The notes under the pieces are model-generated. The model had not been told where the DNA came from and did not search any database. It saw only the letters and a program-made list of their open reading frames with translations. Source: Moraxellaceae bacterium (GTDB taxonomy: Bacteria > Pseudomonadota > Gammaproteobacteria > Pseudomonadales > Moraxellaceae). Taken from it: a stretch of 11,755 nucleotides of DNA. The stretch spans positions 1 to 11,755 of the forward strand of contig JACMMY010000287.1 in assembly GCA_014378805.1 (NCBI GenBank), in the 5' to 3' direction. Position numbers and translations under genes: made by a program. Every line of letters begins with the position of its first letter. The stretch's first letter is position 1. Positions 1 to 6,958 of the stretch are shown piece by piece.

Positions 1-701
1 TCTTTACGACCGACATTGCAGGATCGCTCAACGGTAAATTCACAACGATAGGCAATACGTTGTCCAAGGCTGGGTACGTAGTCGCTTCGATCGACCTGCC
101 GTGCCATGGAAAAGATACTCCCGAGCGTATCCAACCTCTCGTCAATAAGCTCACTGGCACAATTTCTGGTGACGGCCTCACTTGCTGGGCTAACCGAGTT
201 AGTCAGTCTGAAAACGACATCTTCACGCCATTTCTTGCCCGCATAAGCCGCGTCATCACTGACATGCAATCCAAAGGCCTTATTGTCGGCCAACGCATAG
301 TGGCTATCGGCGTAAGTCGCGGAGGGTATATCGCGCTGCGTGCGTCAGATGATAAGAGAATCACAGATATCGTGGCTCTTGCCCCAGTCACCGACTTACA
401 ACGGTTAAGAGAATTTACGAAGCAGAAGGTTAACACCACTGTGTACGGGTTAGACCACAATGCTGCCACTCTTTCGCGCAAACGTCTCTTTCTACAGATC
501 GGCAGCAATGATAGTCGCGTAGGAACACGCGAAGTACTTCACCTAGCCGATAGTATTGTGAATGTAGCCAGCTCAGCGCCGGTAGATATGACTTTAATAA
601 TAACCCCCGTAAAGGGTCATGCCACTGCCGAGCATGACCGCGCTGTGGCGTGGATCGAGCAAAGCTCTGTAGCAATACAAGGGGGCGTTCCACCAAAATA
701 A
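1..701 (+). CDS. Alpha/beta-hydrolase family protein, 5'-truncated by the window edge
   Basis: The reading frame is open from base 3 to the TAA at 699-701, giving 232 residues; the true start lies upstream. A TTG at 60 could be taken as a start, but the protein-like sequence continues before it (FTTDIAGSLNGKF...). It shows the alpha/beta-hydrolase layout. Numbering from the TTG, the nucleophile elbow is GVSRGG with Ser86, the probable acid is Asp151 in GSND, and the probable base is His187 in KGH. A DLPCHG stretch near residues 12-17 matches the strand and oxyanion region after the first beta-strand. This predicts a serine hydrolase (esterase, peptidase or dienelactone-hydrolase-like), but the substrate cannot be read from the sequence. 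No partner gene follows it closely. Third codon positions look richer in G/C than in the genes downstream, with several ATA and CGA codons, so it may be an accessory gene. The fold is fairly sure; the function is open. Confidence 0.8.
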   Translation, partial: FTTDIAGSLNGKFTTIGNTLSKAGYVVASIDLPCHGKDTPERIQPLVNKLTGTISGDGLTCWANRVSQSENDIFTPFLARISRVITDMQSKGLIVGQRIVAIGVSRGGYIALRASDDKRITDIVALAPVTDLQRLREFTKQKVNTTVYGLDHNAATLSRKRLFLQIGSNDSRVGTREVLHLADSIVNVASSAPVDMTLIITPVKGHATAEHDRAVAWIEQSSVAIQGGVPPK

Positions 702-1000
702 TCTGATATAACAGACAGTTTGGTTTTACTCTCACAGAGTGGTGGTAAATTAATATCGGGAAAGTTTGCGAGAGCCTGAATGCGTAGCGTGGTGCAATCC
801 GTTAAATGCGGCGGTTGCTTGTCAGTCGGTCGTTATTTTAAATGATGCTTTGTTGTAGATTCTGGGCGCGCGCAGTGCATATAAATCAAAGCCCTAACCT
901 CACATTAGAGATGGACTGGCTACGCCAGCTCCCCAATTTAACGTTAATCAACTCATTGTAACAATCAAAACTCAATCCATTCATCAACATCAATCAGCAA
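702..1000. other. Non-coding gap between hydrolase and argF (left part)
   Basis: I find no credible gene here on either strand. Small structures are visible. A 5-bp hairpin lies 26 bases after the hydrolase stop (ACTCT 728-732, AGAGT 736-740); it has no T tract, so it is at best a weak terminator. Another 5-bp hairpin has a TAC loop (916-920 with 924-928). There is a perfect 10-bp palindrome TTAACGTTAA at 938-947, and an odd palindrome ATTGT-A-ACAAT at 955-965. Around 783-802 the reverse strand reads GGATTGCACC followed by ACGCTACGCA, which resembles fragments of dispersed intergenic elements in gammaproteobacteria; that resemblance is from memory only. Confidence 0.55.
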
Positions 1001-1036
1001 ACAACTCAAACAACTCAAACAACTCAACCAATTCAA
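1001..1036. repeat. 9-bp tandem repeat, three perfect copies plus one degenerate
   Basis: The unit ACAACTCAA occurs perfectly at 1001-1009, 1010-1018 and 1019-1027. A diverged copy, CCAATTCAA, follows at 1028-1036. The + strand around it is strikingly poor in G: between 959 and 1042 I see a single G, at 997. The array ends about 35 bases before the TATAAT box assigned to argF, so it lies upstream of that core promoter. It could be a simple slippage-prone array or a set of direct-repeat binding sites. Confidence 0.9.
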
Positions 1037-1047
1037 ACCACAGATTT

Positions 1048-1077
1048 TTCCTGTTTATGCCTAATATCGGGTATAAT
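1048..1077 (+). promoter_or_regulatory. Candidate argF promoter
   Basis: A perfect sigma-70 -10 hexamer, TATAAT, lies at 1072-1077. The -35 region 17-18 bases upstream is poor (TTCCTG at 1048-1053, only the first two bases matching), so the promoter would need help from an activator or upstream contacts. Initiation would fall near 1084 and give a leader of roughly 125 nt before the argF ATG. A second AT-rich hexamer, GATAAT at 1191-1196, is too close to the argF ribosome binding site to serve as its -10 box. Confidence 0.45.
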
Positions 1078-1085
1078 CGCTGGTT

Positions 1086-1154
1086 TTTCTGGTCTTGCGT
1101 TTCACTGTTCGATCGAAACTCATCTGTTTCGCCAATGACGGCGATCACCAGAAA
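1086..1154 (+). promoter_or_regulatory. Foldable argF leader, possible three-way junction
   Basis: Within the predicted leader, TTTCTGGT (1086-1093) is fully complementary to ACCAGAAA (1147-1154). Inside this outer stem two small hairpins can form: GTTTC (1099-1103) with GAAAC (1115-1119), and TCGCC (1129-1133) with GGCGA (1140-1144). Together they make a three-way-junction shape. The first hairpin loop overlaps the 10-bp palindrome TTCGATCGAA (1108-1117), which could instead be a DNA operator. I do not recognise a known riboswitch class. The inner stems are short and could arise by chance. Confidence 0.3.
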
Positions 1155-1209
1155 CTGAAATAATAAGGGATTAAACCTAAAGTTTTTTGCGATAATTCGC
1201 GGAGTTAGC

Positions 1210-2139
1210 ATGTTGCGGTCAGTGGGTCAGCCTCCAAGGCATTTCTTAAGTTTACTCGATACCACGCCTGAAGAGCTGCGTGGCTTACTTCACCGTGCCA
1301 TTGAACTCAAAGCAATGCATCGCGAAGGTAAACTTTATCAGCCGTTTCAAGGCAAAGTCCTCGGCATGATTTTCGAGAAATCCAGCACGCGCACACGTAT
1401 CTCGTTTGAAGCAGGCATGTGCCAATTTGGCGGCAGTGCAATCTTCCTGTCACCACGTGACACCCAGCTTGGTCGTGGCGAACCCATTGAAGATTCAGCG
1501 CGCGTCATCTCACGCATGGTCGATATCGTCATGATTCGTACCTTTGCCCATGAAACGGTTGAACGATTTGCTGCGTATTCTAAAGTTCCGGTGATTAATG
1601 GTTTAACTGACGATCATCATCCATGCCAACTGCTTGCTGACTTACAAACATTTATGGAAATGCGCGGTGATTTCGCAGGCAAAACCTTCGCGTGGATTGG
1701 CGATGGCAACAATATGTGTAACTCATACATCCATGCCGCGCATCAATTGGGCTTTCAATTAAAGATCGCTTCACCATATGGTTTTGAGCCTGATCCAGCT
1801 CTGCTGCAAGAGTTCGCTCACTGCGTACAACTGGTTCCTACCAGTGAAGATGCAGCCGAAGGCGCGCATTTGGTAGCTACCGATGTGTGGACGAGCATGG
1901 GTCAAGAAGCTGAACAAAATATTCGTAAGCGTCGTTTTGCAACGTATCAGATTACGCCTCGTTTATTAGATTTAGCGGCAGATGACGTATTGTTTATGCA
2001 CTGTTTGCCTGCGCATCGCGGTGAAGAAATTTCTGAAGACTTACTCGATGATCCACGTGCAGTCGTGTGGGATGAAGCCGAGAATCGTCTACATGCACAG
2101 AAAGCATTGATGGAATTTTTACTTAAACCCGCTTCTTAA
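1210..2139 (+). CDS. argF: Ornithine carbamoyltransferase (anabolic)
   Basis: This cytoplasmic enzyme transfers the carbamoyl group of carbamoyl phosphate to ornithine, forming citrulline in arginine biosynthesis. All family signatures are present in 309 residues. The carbamoyl-phosphate loop STRTR is at 59-63 inside FEKSSTRTRISFE. The DTQLGRGEPIEDSARV block spans about 84-99, HPCQ is at 137-140, DVWTSMGQE at 225-233 forms the ornithine-side SMG loop, and HCLPAHRGEE is at 264-273. Length matches the usual 300-335 residues of the trimeric family. The ATG start is supported by GGAG at 1201-1204, five bases upstream; a 12-bp palindrome GCGATAATTCGC (1189-1200) sits directly before it and could partly mask the site. 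The gene is monocistronic: the next gene is convergent and a strong terminator follows. The anabolic role is inferred because no arginine deiminase or carbamate kinase gene is nearby. Confidence 0.97.
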   Translation: MLRSVGQPPRHFLSLLDTTPEELRGLLHRAIELKAMHREGKLYQPFQGKVLGMIFEKSSTRTRISFEAGMCQFGGSAIFLSPRDTQLGRGEPIEDSARVISRMVDIVMIRTFAHETVERFAAYSKVPVINGLTDDHHPCQLLADLQTFMEMRGDFAGKTFAWIGDGNNMCNSYIHAAHQLGFQLKIASPYGFEPDPALLQEFAHCVQLVPTSEDAAEGAHLVATDVWTSMGQEAEQNIRKRRFATYQITPRLLDLAADDVLFMHCLPAHRGEEISEDLLDDPRAVVWDEAENRLHAQKALMEFLLKPAS

Positions 2140-2151
2140 AATTAGTAAAAT

Positions 2152-2184
2152 AAACAAAAGGCATCGAATTGATGCCTTTTGTTT
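2152..2184. terminator. Bidirectional Rho-independent terminator between argF and tamB
   Basis: A perfect 14-bp inverted repeat pairs 2152-2165 (AAACAAAAGGCATC) with 2171-2184 around a five-base loop, GAATT. The A-rich left arm and T-rich right arm give a U-rich 3' end on both strands. On the minus strand a further T-rich stretch follows beyond the stem (2151 downward). It begins 12 bases after the argF stop and lies between convergent genes, so it can end transcription of argF and of tamAB. Confidence 0.88.
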
Positions 2185-2216
2185 TGAAGTCTTCCCCTGA
2201 CGGGGAAGACTTCAAA
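2183..2216. repeat. Perfect 15-bp hairpin with TGAC loop
   Basis: Bases 2183-2197 are perfectly complementary to 2202-2216 around a TGAC loop (2198-2201). The core is GAAGTCTTCCCC. It abuts the terminator hairpin and shares two T residues with it. No T tract follows on either strand, so by itself it does not look like a terminator. It could be a dispersed palindromic element, a transcript-end stabiliser or a second termination aid. Copy number elsewhere in the genome would decide. Confidence 0.7.
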
Positions 2217-2259
2217 GGGGATGCTTTTGATTTTAGTTTTAAAAACGCCCCCTTCCCAG

Positions 2260-2279
2260 CCTTCACCCTCAGGTGAAGG
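2260..2279. repeat. 8-bp inverted repeat downstream of tamB
   Basis: CCTTCACC (2260-2267) pairs perfectly with GGTGAAGG (2272-2279) around a CTCA loop. It is the first hairpin met by transcription leaving tamB on the minus strand. An additional pairing, AAGGGG (2215-2220) with CCCCTT (2249-2254), could enclose the region between it and the 15-bp hairpin. This makes the 172-bp convergent gap unusually dense in structure. Confidence 0.55.
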
Positions 2280-2311
2280 AGACTAGCATCAGTCTTTAAA
2301 AATCCCGCACG

Positions 2312-5300
2312 CTAAAACCGCCAGTTATAGAAAAAGTCGATTGCGCGTTCGACAGAAGAACTGGCTTCCATATAGAAGCGCTGTGACATCTGATAACGCA
2401 AAGTGAGCTTATTCACAGGGGTAAACACCCCAACGCCATAGCGTATATATAAATCAGGAGACAAATAGCCCGTCACATTCACTTTGGTACTCCCGTCTGC
2501 ACCATCCGCATCGAAGGTTAAATTACTGAGTCCAAACACCCCACCCAATTCATTGGTAAAAGCGCGTGAACCACTTAAGCCTGCGCTAATTCCTGCCGCA
2601 GCTAGAGCATTATTCACATCTGAACGAAAGCCAGCAGTGTTGTTGATCGTCGAAGTTGTTGAATTGATATGACCCGACAAAATAGCACTATAGGTTTCTT
2701 GCTCAGTCAAACCTGCGTCATTAAAGGTGTTAATCTTCGGATTATTTGCGCGTCCAGAAACTCTCACACCGACCGTACGATTATCAATCAGTTTATACGC
2801 TTCAATATCTAATTGCGGCTGTAACATTGGGCCGTCAAAGATGACATTACTTTTTCTTAGAATCAATGACTGACCGTAAGCATCAACTTTTGCATTCGGT
2901 TGTAATGAAATTTGACCCATTACAGTCAAGACACCTGTGCCGCGTTCACGAATCTGCAATCCGCCTTTTAAATGCGCATTTGCGCCAAAACCTCTAAAGT
3001 AGACTTCGTTGCCCAGCGCAATATTAATATCGGCATTGATGGACCATGGACGTACATTCTGCAAAATAGCAGCGGTACTATCTTGATCTAAATACACAAT
3101 ACGAACATCTGAAGATTTCGCAATCGCATTACTACTATTTGAGCCAGGCGAAACCACACCGCGCGGAATATCGACCCGTCCATTAATCGTGACTTGTCTT
3201 TGTACAGGAAGAACCTGAACTTCCAAATGAGGACTCACAGCCGCCGTAAGCATCGGTGGCTGGCGGACGGCTAACTCATTACCGTCGAGTTTAAGATTAA
3301 TGATCGGCTGATCAACCCAGTTTGCAAGCCCGGTTATCGTTCCCTTACCGCCACCACTCGCAAACTGACCAGACAGCGTTGCCTGTGTACCACGAATACT
3401 GGATGAAAGATTAATATCTTGCAGACTCAAAGGGATACGACTGGCAATAATTTTTCCGTTACTCAACTTAAATTCACCATAGAAGGCAGGATTGGTCAGG
3501 GGTCCACTCATACCTCCTGCCAGCGATGCCAGACCCGTTAACTCACGAATCCCTGGAAAAAAAGGTTTAAACACTTTTAGTTGAACATCAGTCAGCACCA
3601 ATGCGCCATTAATGGTTTTTTGCGCAGGTTTTGGATCAATGATCGCATCAATATACCCCTCACCGATATTTGGCGTTTTTGCGTCAAACCGTATCTTAAT
3701 ACCATCGGTTTGGGTCGCCACCAACAAACTCATACGCTGATACGACAGCGTGCTCGGTGGATCTTGTGGATCATCGGCGGCAAGACCAATAGAGCCATTC
3801 TCCGTCGAGAACTGGGCGTTAATTTGTAATGGAGAATTCCCCTGCCAATCTGCAGTAGCCTGCCCTTGTAACTTGCCCATCCAGACCATGCCACTTGGCA
3901 TCACGTCATGAAACCCGCTGAGATCAAGTTCATCCAAAGTAATCGAAACATGACCCAGCGCAGCGCTTGCAACCAATGGCTCAGTCAAACAAAAACGTCC
4001 TGCACCTGACCAACAATGTGCACCCAGTGTGATTTTTTTAGATTGATTTAAGTATTGCAAGGCTGCAGGTTTTTCTTGTCTCAAGGTCATTTTTTTGCTG
4101 ACAAGCAGACCTTGACGGACTTCACCACTCCAATCATGTTGAGCATTTAAACCACCTGCAACTTGCAAGCTCACTTGTGCCCTTGGGGTCTTTGCCGTGA
4201 AATCTAAAACATGCGACGCTTGAGTACCACTCATCTTGGCATCAATGTTATTAATGATTTGTTTACCATTCCTAAATTCGCTGACTGTTAAGACCAATTG
4301 GCTGGGCTGTAAGCCCAATTGAGGAATCTGTCCCACCAAAGTAGCATTCTTCATACTCAGCGTTGGGGATTTAAATTTTTCAATCGCCAAATTGACTTTC
4401 GCATCTGGCGTTTGTGCATTTCCAACCAAATCAATCGTCCCGAAAATACGTCCACTGAAATCGGAGTTAATTTGACTCAAATTCTTTGCATCTACCAGAA
4501 TATTAAAGTTTCCTCGCGGAGCACCTTTGACAGTCGTCGTTCCACCATTTGCCGTGATGCGATTCCCCGCCCAATCTAAAATAAAATTAGTAGCGTTCAT
4601 CCGACTCGGCAGCGGTGAAATACTTTTGGGATCAAAGGACGCATCTAAAGTCCCTTTAGCAATCAAAGGTTGTTTTTTGAGCGTTCCAGACAGATCCAAC
4701 TGCGTGACTTGCACATAACGTGCGGTGGTACTCCATTGACCAGTGGTATTAAATCCACCGCTCAAAACACTTGGATATTTAGGGAGGAAAAAACCAGCAT
4801 TAAAATTATTCAGCTTGCCCGTCGCACTCCATTTCAGCCCATCTTTAGTCATGACTTGACCTGTCGCACTTATTTTTCCAGCCACACCATTATGTTCAAA
4901 TTTTTCAATTCGAGTGATTTCTGGTGTACCAGAAACTTGAATATTGAGGCTGCCCGACGGTGCTTCGCTCCCTTTTAAATCGCCATCAAACTTTGCGGCA
5001 TAGGATTTCAAACCATGGGTATTCTTCGCGGTATTCATTTGAAGAGAAGCTTGCCCTAGCCCTGTCAGCGTAATACTCCGTGTGGATGGTGACGCATTAT
5101 GTTTTTGATCAACTGAAGGCTGGACAGCATCTGACTTTAATAATCCTGTGAGCGCAGGCTTCACCGTAAATGTCTGCTGGGCAGCAGTACTCACGCCAGT
5201 TGCAACAACCATCCCTTCTACACGCTCAATCGGAGAAGATAAAATTTTGCTGATATCCAGCCCTTTTGAAGAAAATGCAGACGCCCAACTCATCGGCTTA

Positions 5301-6958
5301 GCTGCTTTTCCATCAACGGCTTTGGTCGCAAAATCCATACTGGCTGATGCACCAAATGAACCATCAACCCCTTTAAAGGTCAGTGCTGGAATTTTTAAAC
5401 CATTAGATTGACTCGTAAATGTTGCCGTATAGTGCCCTGCGGGTAGATGTTGGCTCGGTAACATATCCAAATCAGCATCAACAAAGACATGACCCTGATT
5501 CAGCTTTACTTTCGCCTCACCGCGCGCGGTATTCACCTCGCCCACGCCAGGCAAAGTCCTATTCATTTTTTCCCAGCGCGCGACGACTGCAAGTGGTAAA
5601 TCATTATTACCGAGACTTCCAGCTCGCCCAACACCCACAATCCAATGCTCTCCATCAGGACTGGTTAAACCCACACCCAACTGTGACTCATGAGCGTTCA
5701 TCAATGCCATATGACTAAATGGACCCGTTAAGGTTTTAGGCAAATACGGCGCATAAGGCAACACGCTCGGTGGTAAAAACTGAGCAACCTCTACATCGGA
5801 TAATTGCCCCTTTACCACCCAGTGCACATCATGATGCCAATCTAAACGTCCTGAACCGGTTGCGGTACCTTTCGCAATTTTTGCATTAAAAGACTGGATA
5901 TCCAGTCCTTTAAAGTCGGTAAATAACTTTGCAGTATATTGCCCAACAGGCACTTCATGACCACCAAAATCTGTATTAACATCAATACTCAGACCATGAG
6001 CTAAGGTCTGAATAGTTCCATGACCTGATTTAGAATAAAAATTCTGACTCGCTGCAAAAGGCCAATGATAAGCATTCCAAGCGACATTTCCTTTGAGTGA
6101 AAAGATATGATCCATCGGACGAATCACGAGGTCACCTTTCAAATATTGATCGTCTTTTGAATCCAGTTTTGCGTCCTGTTTTTTTACAACTTCGGCATTC
6201 AATACACCATGAATTTCTTCAAGATCCCCTGTCGCGACGACCTGAAAGGGTGAAAAATTTTCTTTTTGTAACAATGGAATAATGAGACGACCTTTCACAT
6301 TGATTGGATAATGTTTATGGAACTGCATCGTACCCGTAACTTGATCTGCCTCAAACGTACTGTCTTTAATACTCGACTTACTCAGCGTGAGTAAATCATC
6401 CTTCCAACGGGCTCTTTTAAGAAAAATATGGCTAAAAACCACATCAATCTTCGGCACAAGTTGATGCGTCACTGGATCGTGAATCATTTGGCTGATGGTG
6501 AGACCATTCACCGTACTATTGGTAACGTATAGAGTAAAAGGTAAACGAATCGGGGCATATTTAAACGGTGTAGCTGTCGGCGCAGTTTTGCTAAAAATAA
6601 CCAAATCATCGATCAAAGTATGGGTTAAATGGATGCGACCTTGCACAATTGAACGCCAACCGACTCGAAGATTAATGCGTTTGGCACTAATATCGACTTT
6701 GGCTAAATTCACTTTGACATGATCTAAAATCACACCATTTTGCAAGTTTCCGCTCACATAATGATAGGTCAGAAAACTTTGTTGTGCTGACACGCGATTC
6801 AATAACCATTGCGTACCCGAATTTGAACCTGCCAACGCTAAAAAACCAACAAACAGCAATGCGACTAATCCAATAAAAATACTGAGCGTGCTGACCCATA
6901 GCCGAGTGCGTCGCTTGGGTGGATTTGGCACAATAGGTGCGTCAATAGGCTCAGTCAT
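2312..6958 (-). CDS. tamB: Translocation and assembly module subunit TamB (AsmA-like, DUF490)
   Basis: TamB is anchored in the inner membrane and spans the periplasm to TamA. It helps insert certain outer-membrane proteins, and AsmA-like proteins including TamB are implicated in phospholipid transport to the outer membrane. The 1548-residue protein has a basic cytoplasmic tail (KRRTR, 15-19) and one membrane segment (about 21-43). GTQWLLNRV and a YVSGNLQNGV stretch follow, typical of the AsmA/TamB N-terminus. The rest is a long beta-rich repeat region and a C-terminal TamB domain ending in FFYNWRF, with the aromatic last residue common in the family. Two cysteines, C982 and C990 (CWSGAGRFC), match a spaced pair I recall in other TamB proteins and may form a disulfide. 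It is longer than E. coli TamB (about 1260). The ATG directly follows the tamA TAA (TAAATG), with GGAG in the end of tamA as ribosome site, indicating translational coupling. Confidence 0.93.
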   Translation of the reverse strand: MTEPIDAPIVPNPPKRRTRLWVSTLSIFIGLVALLFVGFLALAGSNSGTQWLLNRVSAQQSFLTYHYVSGNLQNGVILDHVKVNLAKVDISAKRINLRVGWRSIVQGRIHLTHTLIDDLVIFSKTAPTATPFKYAPIRLPFTLYVTNSTVNGLTISQMIHDPVTHQLVPKIDVVFSHIFLKRARWKDDLLTLSKSSIKDSTFEADQVTGTMQFHKHYPINVKGRLIIPLLQKENFSPFQVVATGDLEEIHGVLNAEVVKKQDAKLDSKDDQYLKGDLVIRPMDHIFSLKGNVAWNAYHWPFAASQNFYSKSGHGTIQTLAHGLSIDVNTDFGGHEVPVGQYTAKLFTDFKGLDIQSFNAKIAKGTATGSGRLDWHHDVHWVVKGQLSDVEVAQFLPPSVLPYAPYLPKTLTGPFSHMALMNAHESQLGVGLTSPDGEHWIVGVGRAGSLGNNDLPLAVVARWEKMNRTLPGVGEVNTARGEAKVKLNQGHVFVDADLDMLPSQHLPAGHYTATFTSQSNGLKIPALTFKGVDGSFGASASMDFATKAVDGKAAKPMSWASAFSSKGLDISKILSSPIERVEGMVVATGVSTAAQQTFTVKPALTGLLKSDAVQPSVDQKHNASPSTRSITLTGLGQASLQMNTAKNTHGLKSYAAKFDGDLKGSEAPSGSLNIQVSGTPEITRIEKFEHNGVAGKISATGQVMTKDGLKWSATGKLNNFNAGFFLPKYPSVLSGGFNTTGQWSTTARYVQVTQLDLSGTLKKQPLIAKGTLDASFDPKSISPLPSRMNATNFILDWAGNRITANGGTTTVKGAPRGNFNILVDAKNLSQINSDFSGRIFGTIDLVGNAQTPDAKVNLAIEKFKSPTLSMKNATLVGQIPQLGLQPSQLVLTVSEFRNGKQIINNIDAKMSGTQASHVLDFTAKTPRAQVSLQVAGGLNAQHDWSGEVRQGLLVSKKMTLRQEKPAALQYLNQSKKITLGAHCWSGAGRFCLTEPLVASAALGHVSITLDELDLSGFHDVMPSGMVWMGKLQGQATADWQGNSPLQINAQFSTENGSIGLAADDPQDPPSTLSYQRMSLLVATQTDGIKIRFDAKTPNIGEGYIDAIIDPKPAQKTINGALVLTDVQLKVFKPFFPGIRELTGLASLAGGMSGPLTNPAFYGEFKLSNGKIIASRIPLSLQDINLSSSIRGTQATLSGQFASGGGKGTITGLANWVDQPIINLKLDGNELAVRQPPMLTAAVSPHLEVQVLPVQRQVTINGRVDIPRGVVSPGSNSSNAIAKSSDVRIVYLDQDSTAAILQNVRPWSINADINIALGNEVYFRGFGANAHLKGGLQIRERGTGVLTVMGQISLQPNAKVDAYGQSLILRKSNVIFDGPMLQPQLDIEAYKLIDNRTVGVRVSGRANNPKINTFNDAGLTEQETYSAILSGHINSTTSTINNTAGFRSDVNNALAAAGISAGLSGSRAFTNELGGVFGLSNLTFDADGADGSTKVNVTGYLSPDLYIRYGVGVFTPVNKLTLRYQMSQRFYMEASSSVERAIDFFYNWRF

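Noticed and set aside
885..930. Possible integron attC site near CCCTAAC after the hydrolase gene
   Set aside because: The core does not fit RYYYAAC/GTTRRRY with a proper partner, and no long imperfect palindrome or integrase is present.
1189..1200. GCGATAATTCGC as an ArgR box
   Set aside because: It is a 12-bp palindrome but does not match the 18-bp ArgR consensus with TGAAT/ATTCA halves.
990..1211. A 73-codon open frame on the minus strand in the argF upstream gap
   Set aside because: It has no ribosome binding site, its C-terminal ELFELFELF is just the translated 9-bp repeat, and it overlaps the argF promoter and leader. It is most likely a chance frame.
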